A stretch of 64,000 nucleotides of DNA. Source: Cycas panzhihuaensis (lineage: Eukaryota > Cycadophyta). Of the stretch, positions 22,901 to 33,659 are shown in pieces. The translations under genes were made by a program, and so were the position numbers. The stretch spans positions 207,335,741-207,399,740 of the forward strand of contig CM041465.1 in the NCBI GenBank assembly GCA_023213395.1. The letters are read 5' to 3'. The number at the start of each line of letters is the position of its first letter. Position 1 is the stretch's first letter. The notes under the pieces are model-generated. The model had not been told where the DNA came from. It searched no databases and saw only the letters and a list, made by a program, of their open reading frames with translations.

Positions 22901-24090
22901 TACCCTCAAAGGGGAGTGGGCCCCTCTCATACACTTACCTACTTTCTAGCCTTCCCTTAAATAGGAATGGTTTCCTCCTACCAAGTAAGAGGGAATCCAT
23001 ATCTTCCTCATACTCAAACTCCTCAAGGAGAACTTGGGTATCTGTACCCACCTTCTTCTTCTTCTTTTGTCGACCCATTAACTTAACCAAGAGTTTACCT
23101 CTTCGTCGACTATAGGTCAACTCCACTATCCATTAAGGTGCTTAAGACTAACCTACCACCTCATCCCCCTTAAGGTACCTAAATTTGATGGGACCTTATC
23201 ACAGGACCCAACCAATAATGTCAAGAGATTCTCTACGGTGTGCACCGACTATTAGGCCTACGACCATATATTGATGAAACATTTTTCTCATTCTTTGCAG
23301 GGAGATATCCTCAAGTGGTTCTATCATCTCCTTACCTATTCCATTCATTCCTTCCAATGGCTTGTAGACAAATTCGTTAATTATTTTAATGTAGATCATC
23401 CTTTTGAGAGTGGAAGAAAAGCCGTACTCTCCCTTAAATAAGGTCACAAGGAGATGAACCATGACTTTGTGAGGTGCTTCCATGACCTTCTTCATTCCAT
23501 GAAGGCCATGTTGCCCAAGGAATTAAAGAGGGACCTTTTTCATAAATGCCTTCCATCTCAAAGTCCACATCCTCAAAATAGGGGCAACAATGTATGGCTC
23601 TACCATAGTTAAGTGCTTGGCGCTTAAGACCATTGAGATCTAGGTAGGTCTCAAGAAACCTCTCAAGTCATTGCAATGAAGAGAGGCATGCCCATCATCG
23701 CGCGACCAACGATCCCAACAACCTCTAAGGCCTTCTACCCACTCAACATAGAAGACCTTAGATCCATTAACTTCTGTTATATATTCATTCGAGTGTATTG
23801 TGAAGGAGCTTAAGCTCCAACCCTCTCCATCACCTTCACATTCCCATAAGCTCATCCATCATGCCTCCCAAGTTGCACCTCCCAAAAATAAAAATACTCA
23901 CTCTTCTAAAACTAGGAAAACCAAACCTTTCTCAGATAAGATGTGGTGCTCCATTCATGGTAAGTGCTTCCATAAGGACTCACTATGTTGTGCGTAGCAC
24001 CTAGAACTTTCCCTACCTCAAGACTCTTCCCCAAGATAAGTGTCTAAGCCTAATTTAGACCAACTTGTCCATCGAGATCCCTTTCCCAAA
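22900..24090 (+). pseudogene. gag: D1 gag remnant (Tat-like gypsy)
   Basis: The core is readable from 23169: LKVPKFDGTLSQDPTNNVK, then LQGDILKWFYHLL and LVDKFVNYFNVDHPFESG. These match the Retrotrans_gag pattern of Tat/Athila-type gypsy elements (P-x-F-D-G-T, W-F, L-x-x-F-x-x-x-F). The frame is open for about 125 codons apart from two TAA/TAG stops, then shifts near 23545. Lys/Ser/Pro-rich fragments follow to about 24090. D2 has the same domain at 38197. The gag would form the particle. Confidence 0.85.
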
Positions 24091-24140
24091 CATGGAGAAT
24101 GGGACCAACATACCCAAAATAGGGGGAACAGGAATAGGAG

Positions 24141-24911
24141 GTGACCCCTGACCACTATTCCATGCAAGTGAAAGGAAAAAGGGCAAGGAACTTATCTTCT
24201 CCTACTAGTTCCCACCCTCAAACCTCTCAATCCCATAATAAGGGAAAGAGAGTTATCCAGAGTCCTCTAAAGACCATTCTTTTAGGCACTGTCATGAGAT
24301 CTCAAGTAGCCAAAGAGGCCATTGTGGCCTCCTCTTCACAACATAACTTTTCTTTGGATAATCTACCTTATAAAATTTTGGTAGTTCCTAAGACCATTCC
24401 TGTCTACTCTAGTCATTACAACTTCCAAAGGACATACCCCCAACCTACTAGGAAGGGGAAGTCCTTCTTGATCATTGACGAGCTTCATACTATGGCCACT
24501 AGAATGTCCATGATGGATGTCTTGCAAAGCTACCCTAAGCAGTGCACTCTTCTCCTTGAGGCTTTAGGTCTAACCGATGCTCTAAAACATGCCTTGGATG
24601 CTTCCCCAAAGTAGGAGCCTCTCATCACCTTTGATGTTAAAGACCTCCCTCTGGCAAGTGAAAGGGAGTGCCAATTTCACTATCCTTTCACCATCTTGAT
24701 AGACACTCTAGAATGCACTCTTAGAGGAATAGTTGTAAATAATGGTTCTTCCATTAATGTTATACACTTACGTATAATGCAGGAGTTGGGTATAATGGAT
24801 CTTGAGCTGGTCCCATGGCATTACCAAGTCAACGATGGTAGCGAAAAGACACCCTTAGGCTCAATTTCTATCCCCCTTGCCCTTAAGGATAAAACCATCC
24901 TCATGACATAG
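24141..24911 (+). pseudogene. pol: D1 gag-pol linker and aspartic protease
   Basis: A 157-codon open frame, rich in Ser, Lys and Pro, ends at a TAG at 24612. A second open stretch begins at 24696 after a frameshift. The protease motif at 24738-24752 reads N-N-G-S-S-I-N-V. Tat-type proteases usually have D-N-G-S, so the catalytic Asp appears changed to Asn. Downstream, LGSISIPLALKDKTILM matches the later part of the protease fold. D2 keeps Asp but has D-N-S-S-S. Neither copy is likely active. Confidence 0.78.
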
Positions 24912-26085
24912 TAGTCCTTGATGTAGACATGGACTATAACCTATTGTTGGGATGCTCATGGTTTGACTAGATGGGAGCTATGTGCTCATCCTATTAGGGG
25001 AAACTAAAGTTCATCCATGAAGGGCAGATGAAGGTTATTTTATAGGAGCCTCCTCCCACTTGATCATTATATTAATCTTGCCAAGTGGCTCGTGACCCAG
25101 TGAGGGGCAACAAGGATCTATCTACCTATTCCTCCACCTATTCAATTGATGTCCCTAGTACTTCTAGATCAGAGGAAGGGACCTCCTTTTTCTCCTCAAA
25201 TCTCATTCACTTCACCCCCATTGGTGTTGGGAGTTATGGATACCTCATCGTTTTGAGTGATCATGAGCCTAAGGATAAGGGCGAGGAGCCTCCTCACTCC
25301 ATATCCCTCCTTAACATCCATAGGAGGCACACATTTCATCACCCATCTAGTCTAGAGTCCCAACCCAAGACCTCTTTAGAGGAGTGTAGCACTTCTATCA
25401 CATTTAGGAAATCATGCATAGTCACTCCTGCCACATGTGTAGTCTCCCAATCTCCTTCATCTTCATCAACTCCCCATACCTTATCGCCCCCCATAGATAA
25501 TGAGGATGGGGAGCCTCTTATCCTATGACATAGGAGGATACCTTCTGACTCTTTCAAGGAGTCTCCAAACTTTATGGAGTGGTGGGTCAACTACTACAGA
25601 CCCATTGCTCCCCCTTCACCCCATTCCTCATCACCTCTAAGCAAGACTATCCACGAAATAGATTACTTTAAAAATGATGAGGCTCTATTAGAACATCTAG
25701 CTAGCTATGTGCCCAACTAAACTTCTGGTCACTATAAACTTGGTTTTTAGAAAAGCTTATCCCTAAGCACACCCCTAGCTGACCCAAATTAGTCTAACAC
25801 TCCTCTAACTCCTTCCATTAACTAAGCTCTCCTCTACTTTGAAGAGGGGAATGCTATGTGCATAGGGAAAACTAAGGATATTACCCTCACCCCTGGCAAG
25901 ATCATAAAGTTTGGAGTGGAATGTATATTTAAAGAAGTAGAGGAATATACACTCCTTTTCCAAGAGTTCTGTGACATCTTTATGTAGGACTATTTAGACA
26001 TGGAGGGAATAGATCCCTCCATTATTACCCACAACCTCACAACTATCCTAAGTGCCTACCCTATGTAGCAAAAATAGTGCCCTCT
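24912..26085 (+). other. D1 protease to RT linker
   Basis: It includes an open frame at 25085-25528 (147 codons, Ser/Pro/His-rich, low complexity) that is conserved in D2 at 40051-40572. From about 25850 the text VKFGVECIFKEVEEYTLLF... in pieces resembles the lead-in to gypsy RT. I cannot assign a separate function. Confidence 0.55.
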
Positions 26086-26089
26086 CTAT

Positions 26090-26900
26090 TCTAAACTATC
26101 TACCATAATAAAAATGGAAGTGGAAAAGCTCCTAGATGTAGGACTAATCCCTTCCATTGATTACCCCAAGTGGGTATCCAATATCGTTCATGTCACTAAG
26201 AAGAACAGAATGATCTAAATCTGCATTGATTTTTGGGACATAAATAATGCTTGTCCTAAGGATAATTTTCCTTTGTTATTTATAGATCAGATCATCAATT
26301 GGATGGTAGGTTTTGAAGTCATATCCTTAATGGATAACTTCTCTAGATATAACCAAATATAAATATCTCTCGAAGACCATTATAAGATGGCCTTCACCAC
26401 CCTATGGGGCACATTTGCCTATAAGGCAATGGCCTTTAGATTAAAGAATGTAGGTGTTACTTATCAGAGGGTAATACAGTTTGTTTTCCATGACCTTAGA
26501 AACAAAACTCTCGAAGTTTTCATGGATGACATGATGGGCCTCTCCCTCAACAGGACCCACCACGCTAAGGGTTTATGTGCTATCTTTACACAATCCTACA
26601 AATACCATGTTAGTTTAAAGCTACTCAAATATGAATTTGTCATGATTGCCTACAAGCTTTTAAGTTTTCTTATCTCCAAACAAGGGATCCAGATTGACCC
26701 CAATAAGGTCAAATCCATTCTTGACATGCCCCCACCTAAAACACAACACCAAATTAAGTCATTTTTGGGTAGGTTGGGTTTTCTTAGGCATTTATTAGTA
26801 GACTTTTCCATAAATGCCAAACCTCTAACTAACTTGCTAAAGAGAGGGTGGGGGGGGGGGCATTTGTATGGTCTATCAAAGCCTAGGAAGCCATCCAAGA
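26090..26900 (+). pseudogene. pol: D1 reverse transcriptase (Tat-like)
   Basis: All RT blocks are in order: GLIPSIDYPKWVSNIV, CIDFWDINNACPKDNFPL, LMDNFSRYNQI, then AFTTLWGTFAYKAMAFRLKN. The catalytic FMDD is at 26519-26530. ISKQGIQIDPNKVKSIL and FLGRLGFLRHLLVDFS close the domain. The W-G-T-F-x-Y-K-x-M-x-F-x-L-K-N form and I-D-P-x-K-V-K are typical of non-chromovirus gypsy elements of the Tat group. Three or more stops (two of them where Gln is expected) and a G-run slip at about 26850 break the frame. D2 has the same domain at 41160. Confidence 0.92.
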
Positions 26901-27330
26901 TCTCAAAAAAGCCTTGGCCTCCACCCCAGTCCTGTTGCCCCCTCTCTTTGATCATCCATTTATTCTTTATACCTAGTCTACCGATGAGTCCTTAGGAGCC
27001 ATGCTAGTCCAAGAAGATGATTCAAGGACCAAACATGTTATATATTTCATCAACTACGTATTAGTGGCAACTGAGCTTAACTACCCTCCTACTAAAAAGG
27101 AATGCCTAGCCTTGGTCCATGTGACTAAGAAGTTCAAACATTACCTCTCAGGAATACCACTCATATGATCATCTAATCCAATCTATTGAGGTACCTTTTA
27201 ACCTAGTCCAACTTGACTGGAAGAATAGGTAAATGGGCCATCCTCTTTTAAGAATATGACCTCAAAATCATTAATAGAAAATCAAAGAAAGGAATCTTGG
27301 TTGCTGAATAAGTAGTCGATGCCCCCCTTC
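26900..27330 (+). pseudogene. pol: D1 gypsy RNase H
   Basis: In frame blocks read PVLLPPLFDHPFILYT, STDESLGAMLVQEDD, VIYFINYVLVATELNYPPTKKECLALVHVTKKFKHYL. These match the RNase H that follows RT in gypsy pol, which removes the RNA template. The first Asp of the active site in the usual Y-x-D-A-S context reads stop-S-T-D in D1 and T-S-T-T in D2. Several stops follow. D2 lacks the G-run and keeps the connection to RT in frame. Confidence 0.85.
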
Positions 27331-27420
27331 CTAACCTTTCAAACCTTCTAGTTGATGATTCTTTACTTGATGAGCCTATCCTGACTATCCAAGACTCGTC
27401 ACCCCATCCACTAACTAGTA

Positions 27421-28668
27421 GTGAATGGTATGGTGATATTATACAATATCTTACTCAACAATAATACCCTTCCTTATACTAGCGATAAGGTAAAGTTGCA
27501 TGTTAGGGCTATAATTAGGAAATATTTTCTCATAAAGGAAGTATTGTATAAGAGATCCTTTAATGGAATTCACCTCTGCTATGTTAATCTTGATGAAGTG
27601 AACCAAATCCTTTGCGAGTATCATAGTGGCATTTATAGAGGCTATTTTGGAGGCCAATCCATAGCCTAGAGGATCCTTCACATGGGCTACTATTGGCCAT
27701 CCCTCTTTAAGGATGCCATGCTTATGCACAGTGTTGCCAAAGATGCCAGGAGTATACTAATGCTATCCACTTACCTTTGAGGCCCTACATCCTATTATTT
27801 TCCAATGGCCCTTTTCCCAATTGGGATTAGATATTATTGGAGCCATACCTTTATCTTTGTCATCGTAACATAAGTTCATATTAACTGCAATGGAATACTT
27901 AACCAAATGGGCTAAAGTAGTCCTAATGTCATCTACTACTAGAAAGATCATTATCACCTTTATCTATCAACATATTATCTATTAATTCATGGTCCCAAAT
28001 ATCCTAATCATAGATAATGGCACACCTTTTTGCAATAAAGAGGTGGATGAACTTTTTGAGAAGTTTAAGATATCTCACAAGACCTTCTCTCCTTATTACC
28101 CCCAAGCTAATGGCCAAATTGAATCATTCAAATAAATTCTTATTAATATTTTAAAGAAAACGGTTGCCTAATTCCAAAGGGATTGGCTCCTTCAACTCCC
28201 TTCTGCCTATGGGCTTATCGTACTTGCATTCACACTGTGACAGGGATGACCCCATTCTACCTTGTATATGGGACCAAAGTGGTCCTCCCTTTGGAAGTCA
28301 AGATCCCTTCCTTATGGGTTTCTCTTCGAGGTCTTGTTGATGATGAATCATGCCACCAGGCCTACCTCCTTGATCTTGAAGCCTTGGATGAGAAATGCTT
28401 GGCAGTATACTAAGTGGACCTCACCTCTAAGGCTAGAGTATAAAGGATGTATGATAAATATCTATGTCCTCATCTACTAAACCCTAGGGATCATGTCCTT
28501 AATCTTGAGTACCTCCACAAATGTCTATCCAAGTTTGGGCCCAAGTGGTTTAGCCACTTTGTCATCCTTAAGAGCCTTAATAATGGCACATACAGGATAA
28601 TGACATTGGAGGGTCTTGAATTTAAGAAAGCCCTAAATGGTAAATTCTTAAAGAAGTTTTATGTATGA
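27421..28668 (+). pseudogene. pol: D1 integrase
   Basis: The N-terminal zinc module is partly readable (EYHSGIYRGYFGGQ, GYYWPSLFKDAM). The core has VDIIGA-like text at 27820, then TRKIITFIYQHIIY, NGTPFCNKEVDELFEKF and SPYYPQANGQIESF (catalytic Glu) in shifted frames. LWAYRTCIHTVTGMTPFYLVYGTKVVLPLEVKIPSL (27 residues on, not all quoted) is the Tat-type C-terminal block. A closing block GPKWFSHFVILKSL ends near 28668. The domain is complete in extent but carries many stops and at least four frameshifts. D2 is truncated before this domain. Confidence 0.9.
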
Positions 28669-29280
28669 TCATTTCTACTTCTAAGTAGAATAATCACACT
28701 TTTCCTTGATCTAAAATGAGCCTAAACTACTGCTTTAGGCATACCATTATTCCTACTAATTAAAAGAGTAATGATTTTTTAGAGTCACTCCCTATCATCT
28801 TGATTTCATTATTGTATCTCTTTGTCTCCTTTATAAAGGAGTCCCGCCCTTTTCCTAGTTGGGCAAGTAAAACTCATTTACTTTTGAGGGTGGGGTCACC
28901 TCCTAACTTAAGCCCTTTTCATTTGGATATCCATACCTCCCTTGCTATTGTTCTGTAGTGAGGCCACCATGTTCTTCCCAAGGAAAATATGTGCTGCCCT
29001 CACCTAGTCCCATACATAACCATCCAATATATACATGATGATCATATGCACCTAGTGTGAGTGTGGGGTTGCATAAAAAGAAGCAAGCATGCATGGCTTA
29101 TATGTAATATGATCAAAACCATAGTGTAACAATCAAATCAAACCATCTAAGTGCATAATCCCCCATGCATCCGTGCACTTATATTCATGTGTATCCATGT
29201 CCATTTCTACCTATGATCATAAATAAAATAATAAAATCATAGAGATAATGAATAATATCATCATATATCAAAATGGGATG
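28669..29280. other. Spacer after D1 integrase
   Basis: No domain is visible on either strand. It separates the sense pol from the antisense additional ORF and ends at an AT microsatellite. Confidence 0.5.

Positions 29281-29283
<3 letters not shown>

Positions 29284-29347
<64 letters not shown>
29284..29347. repeat. AT microsatellite
   Basis: About 31 uninterrupted TA units lie at the downstream edge of the antisense ORF. Short Tyr-Ile frames across it on both strands are artefacts. Confidence 0.97.
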
Positions 29348-29351
<4 letters not shown>

Positions 29352-29479
29352 GTATAATTATATGATACATCATCTCAACAATGTACCTAAGGAAGCTAGA
29401 ATCCTTGCAGGGAGGAGTACAATCATGTATACATATGTGATAAATAAACTCCCTAGAGGTCCTAATCTTTCCTACCAAA

Positions 29480-32434
29480 ATACATAATACAAAAGTCTCT
29501 TGGATACTCTCTCCTCATGGGGTGTCATCCCCTCATCTACCTAATCCCTCGCTAAGAGACCACATCCCTCCCAGGCTCCTATGATGTCTCTGTGAGGTCC
29601 CAGCCTCACTCTCGTCATCTCGTACCCTCCACAGGGTCATGGTCATCATGTGTGTGCCGCTGCATGATGACTAAGCAGCCATCCAGTTGACTAAGTGGTC
29701 GTACCACTCTTACAAGTAGTCCTTCTCGATCAAGACATGATCCCTCTCTCTCTCTACTTTATGGAGCCTCTCCTCCAGCACAATGACCTATATCTAGCTC
29801 CCTGCATTGACCCCTTCTCCTCATGGATAATCCTCCAGCTCTCTCACTTAGCCTTGCAATAAGTCCCTCTCTATTAGTAATTGATCCCTCTTTACCTGCA
29901 TCCCATTCTGAGTGTGATGTAACTGTCTCATGCTCACCTGGTGCTCCTGGGTCACGATAGCCCATATATCTTGTGCTCATATGAGGGGGTGAATTCTATT
30001 ATGTGTGCCCCCACTAATCAAGGCTCCTCACTCTCCATGATGGGAGGTTGTCCCTCCTCATATACATGAAGGAATAACTCGTGAACTACAACCTCTATCA
30101 ATGTTGCCATCTCATCACCACCTGTTAAACCATGCATATCATGTGTCAGTCTAAAATATACATAGTGGCATATCAAAGTATAAGAATAAGTATCTGAGGA
30201 AGCAATAACTAATAAAAATGAAATCTAAAGCTAAAATCAAGGGAGAATCTCACCTATTAGGATAGTCAACTCCTCCTCTCTCATGATCTCCTTATCTTCT
30301 TCTCCCTCAACTACTACCTCTGCTTCCTTGACCCTTGGTACCATCTGCTCACCCTCCTCGTGAGCTACTGGTGTATCTCCTCCCTCTGTCCTCTCAACTC
30401 CCAAGGCCTCCCCCTTCCCTGTAGTTATCACTACCTCTATTGCCACTACCATAGATACTACTACCTTTGGGAATCTGTCAGTAGCTCCCTCGCCTACCTC
30501 TGCACCTCCCTCTAGTCCTACTGTAGTACCCTCATCTCCTCCCTCCTTACCTTTACCATCATTTGGATAGTCACCTAACTCCCCTCCCTCCTCATCACTT
30601 GCCCAATGGATCACTCAATAAGGATCTGCTATATAGTCATTGAGTGTGAGTAGGTCTACTAAGGTAGCTACCATAGAGTGTCTTACATGCACCTAGTCCT
30701 AACTACCCCTAAAACCTATCTGGAATCAATGAACTATAGGTGCACTAGCAGATATCAGGTGGGGTCCTCCTGGTGGGGCTACTCCTCTAAAATGATAAAA
30801 AAACCAACACTACAATAGCGTGCAATAAGAGAAACCACCTCTCTTAACTATCCTAATATAGTCAAGCTAAGCCACCAGATTAACTGCTATCAATGTAGCC
30901 TAGTCAAATCATTCTCCCACCTTGCATCTACATATGGTGGTCATCAAACCACCAAGAATATCCCTATAGTTTTGTTTATGGGAAATCCAAAATAGAATAG
31001 CGAGTGTGATGAGTTTCCTCACTTACCGAACCCTAGATAAAACCATAGACTATACAAAAAGCCCTTTGTGTTCCCATCTACTCCTGCTAATAAAAAATCT
31101 AGCTACCTCTTGACGGGCGACATCTATGCTAGGTAGGGTTCCCAATAAAGTTGGTGTACCTCCAGCTAGCACCTTGAGTATCCTTTGGATATCCTCTAGA
31201 GTGATGCTAATATCCCCCACTTATAGGAGATAAAAAGCATGTCTCCTCCTATCCTAGTAAGACACTATGTCTACTAGGAGCCTCTGGTCAAATGCATACT
31301 ATAGCATCTTGATGATCTTCAATAGCCTGTAGCATCATGTTATTACCCTCTCTTGTAAGCTCATTATCTCGATGAAGTTAATCATAGCCGTCACGATGTT
31401 TTCATGATTATTGACCATAAGAACTTCCTGTAAATATCTATAAATCATGAGTTAGCCCCCATGACCCAACTATTATATCATCTTCCCCCTCTCTAGTTGG
31501 CCTAGGTCGGCTGAAACTTAGCTGAGCTATCAAAATAGAAAAAGTTCTTTTTTTCTTTTCCCTTAATGGGATTCCACCGCATGTCAATATCTATGATACT
31601 ATAGATATTGATACATGCCCCACTGAGATTTTTCTAGGTCTTTTGCAGGCCCTACTCCAAACTTTGCAACACCACAACAAATGTCATGGGGCCATGGCTA
31701 CCCCCCTTAAAAAGGGGGGGTGGCCATAAAAATCCAAAAAAAATATTTTTAATGGACTTAACTCGATCCACTAAGACTAGAGTTGCCTAATGCCCTAGTC
31801 CTCCCCCTCCCCGAGCCCCTACCTATGACCCTTATAGGACCCAAATTTCTAAAAAAGAGCATTAAAATTAAATGATTTAAAAGCAAGGATAAAGGCAAGA
31901 TCCACTTACTAGATTTGGTCTAATGCCCACTATCTCTCTATCATGGTCCCAACAACTATCTCCTCACCAAAATCTAATGGTTGAATCTCCTACAGTGAGC
32001 TTACAAAGTGTGGTAAAGCCTAGTTACTCAAAGGAAAGGGCTCCAGATCGTATGAGGGGCCTATGAAAATGAAATCCATTTTTACTCCCTTGCCCTCTTT
32101 TATTCGTGGGGCCTCCCGAGATGCCATCTTCATTTCCTCCAAGGGGATAGCCCTCATGACCCATTTTCTTCCTTCATTTCCCTTTCTTATAGGCCATGAG
32201 CCCTATCTCATCCCTCAAACCTCCTTTTTCACCCTTTTCTACGTATTTATAGTGAGTTTCTTTAGCTCATTTGAGGCCCACTGTCTCAATTTTTATGTCT
32301 CTCCAAAACCTACCTTTATTTATACTCTATCAGATTGCTTTAACATACTGAATCTATTTTTCTATCCGTTCAAGCCCCCAAGTCTCTGGGTGAGATCTTC
32401 CTCTCCTTTTAGGCCATTGTTAGCCCTATCATAA
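29480..32434 (-). pseudogene. Antisense additional ORF with plant-mobile-domain-like core
   Basis: Reading the minus strand from 32434 gives a basic, charged N-terminal part (MASREAPRIKEGKGVKMDF near 32130). From 31417 one frame runs to 30243 without a frameshift, broken only by stops. Its core (about 31330-30790) reads FDQRLLVDIVSY-stop-D, RRRHAFYLL, VGDISITLEDIQRILKV, then WEHKGLFV and LDYIRIVKRGGFSYCTLL. This W-x(n)-F-x(n)-G-E-M/I-x-I-T-L-x-D-V layout is that of the plant mobile domain (PMD, MAIN/MAIL1 family). An acidic, Gly-rich tail follows, then a probable intron and a coiled-coil part (QVKRDQLLIERDLL; LEERLHKVERERDHVLIEKD). Antisense ORFs downstream of pol are known in Tat-type elements. 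The function in the element is unknown. Confidence 0.72.
30122..30253 (-). other. Candidate spliceosomal intron in the antisense ORF
   Basis: On the minus strand the exon end AATAG is followed by GTGAGATT, and 132 nt later TTTAACAG precedes GTGGTGATGAG. The stretch between is T-rich, as plant introns are. Splicing joins the frame in phase (ATA-G|GT-GGT) and adds 33 codons starting G-G-D-E-M-A. Without it, the frame stops at once (CCT-TGA). This is inferred from signals only. Confidence 0.55.
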
Positions 32435-32560
32435 ACCCCAAGGATTGTCAAAAGAGCATATTTTAGCATTGATTCTTGACCCTTCCATCAAGCAAGTGAG
32501 AGCCTAGTAGTTGACCCTCAAGGTTCTCCTATTCCTCTGTAGATAATATATCTAGTTATT

Positions 32561-33055
32561 TTGAGTTATTATAGCCCCATTGCCACTTTTTTCATCTTAG
32601 TAGGGATATTAACTATTTTCTTTATAAACTGGCCTAAACTCCCTCTTTTCGCCATAGTTCTACTTGTTTTTACTAATGGTGGTAGTCATAGCAACCATGA
32701 ACCCTCTATAGCCCTGTGGATCCTTTGCGATACCTCCAAGAATGACTACATGTGTTATGGGGTCTACTTGCTTGAGGCTACAAATAATGAAGCTGAATAC
32801 ATAGTCATTATCAAAGCCCTTGTCGACATACTTCACTTCTACCATGGTCCTATTAACCTCTATTGTGACCCTTAAATTGTTGTGTCATAACTAACCTAGG
32901 TTTACCAAGTTCATTACCCATGATTTGAGGTCCCTCACCTTGACCATTGGGTCATTATCTCTCTTTTACTCTATGGATATCTGATATATCCCTCAAGACC
33001 ATAATGTTGAGGCTAACAGCCTTATCCACTGTATCTTAGAGTATCGCTTCCCTTC
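32561..33055 (+). pseudogene. Second RNase H (RNase HI-like) downstream of integrase
   Basis: The sense frame reads LLVFTNGGSHSNHEPS, LCDTSKNDYMCYGVYLLE, TNNEAEYIVIIKALVDI (32780 on) and PINLYCDP. After a one-base shift it ends IPQDHNVEANSLIHCIL. This is the order of a bacterial/archaeal-type RNase HI: D-G-G-S, T-N-N-E-A-E-Y, D-S, and H-x-P-x-x-x-N-x-x-A-D-x-L. Two Asp positions read Asn (TNGG, VEAN), which fits G-to-A decay; the Glu and the D of YCD remain. Tat-type elements are known to carry a second, archaeal-like RNase H. Here it lies far after integrase, between the antisense ORF and the PPT. Confidence 0.8.
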
Positions 33056-33646
33056 TCTAGGCAATCCATCATCAAGTCTATAGGCTAAACCTCCTCCCTT
33101 TAAGAGACTTACATCATTGACCAGTTTCCTTGGCACCTCTCAAAGTAGGCTACTAATGAGATTAAGCTATGGTGACCATAAGTTTATGTCTTTACTCCAT
33201 TCTCATGCCATTTGTAGCATGATCTTTTGTATAATTGTACTTTATATTTATAGATTTTTAGCTTGAATTTATATATCTTTTGGCTATGTTCACATTCTAT
33301 ATAGAATTTGCATTATATATGCAAATGATGGGGGTAACTTCCCCCCCTCCCCCCCCTGCCATTCTCCCTTCCTTTTGTATTACACTCTTGGGCATCATAT
33401 AGGCAATCCCCATGCTACCTTGTCTCCACATTACATGCACTCTGGGTCTAGGGTTCTGTACCTCGAGGGTGGGTAGGTCACTGCTCCCTAACCTCTCCCA
33501 AATGCATATCCCTATCTATGTAATCCATTATAGTATTCACTACTTACCTTGGACAATGACATATTAGCATAAGTATATGTTACTAATTTATTTTGTATTA
33601 ATAGCATTCACCATTGTCAGATACTTTTGAGCGACAAGGTTATGTT
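33056..33646 (+). other. D1 3' untranslated region
   Basis: No domain is visible. It contains a C-rich run at about 33341-33358 and ends in the purine tract. It is probably untranslated sequence before the LTR. Confidence 0.5.
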
Positions 33647-33659
33647 ACCAAGGGGGTAG
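33647..33659 (+). other. Polypurine tract of D1
   Basis: ACCAAGGGGGTAG directly precedes TGTTTC at the LTR start. It sets the LTR's left end and plus-strand orientation. Confidence 0.88.

Noticed and set aside
22813-23126. Open frames on both strands upstream of gag in D1
   Set aside because: D2 keeps only a matching minus frame (38015-38206), produced by low-complexity CTT repeats; no protein motif is seen.
29248-29487. Tyr-Ile frames on both strands
   Set aside because: They are translations of the AT microsatellite.
30237-30614. Acidic, Gly-rich minus-strand frame as a separate gene
   Set aside because: It is in the same frame as the PMD-like core upstream and is best read as the tail of that ORF.
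31527-31909. A further intron near the start of the antisense ORF (GTAAGT at 31909, ATAG ending at 31527)
   Set aside because: The donor is good, but the phases on the two sides do not agree in the decayed sequence, so I do not claim it.
32063-32434. 123-codon plus-strand frame, Phe- and Pro-rich
   Set aside because: It lies opposite the charged N-terminal part of the antisense ORF and shows no motif; it is a shadow.
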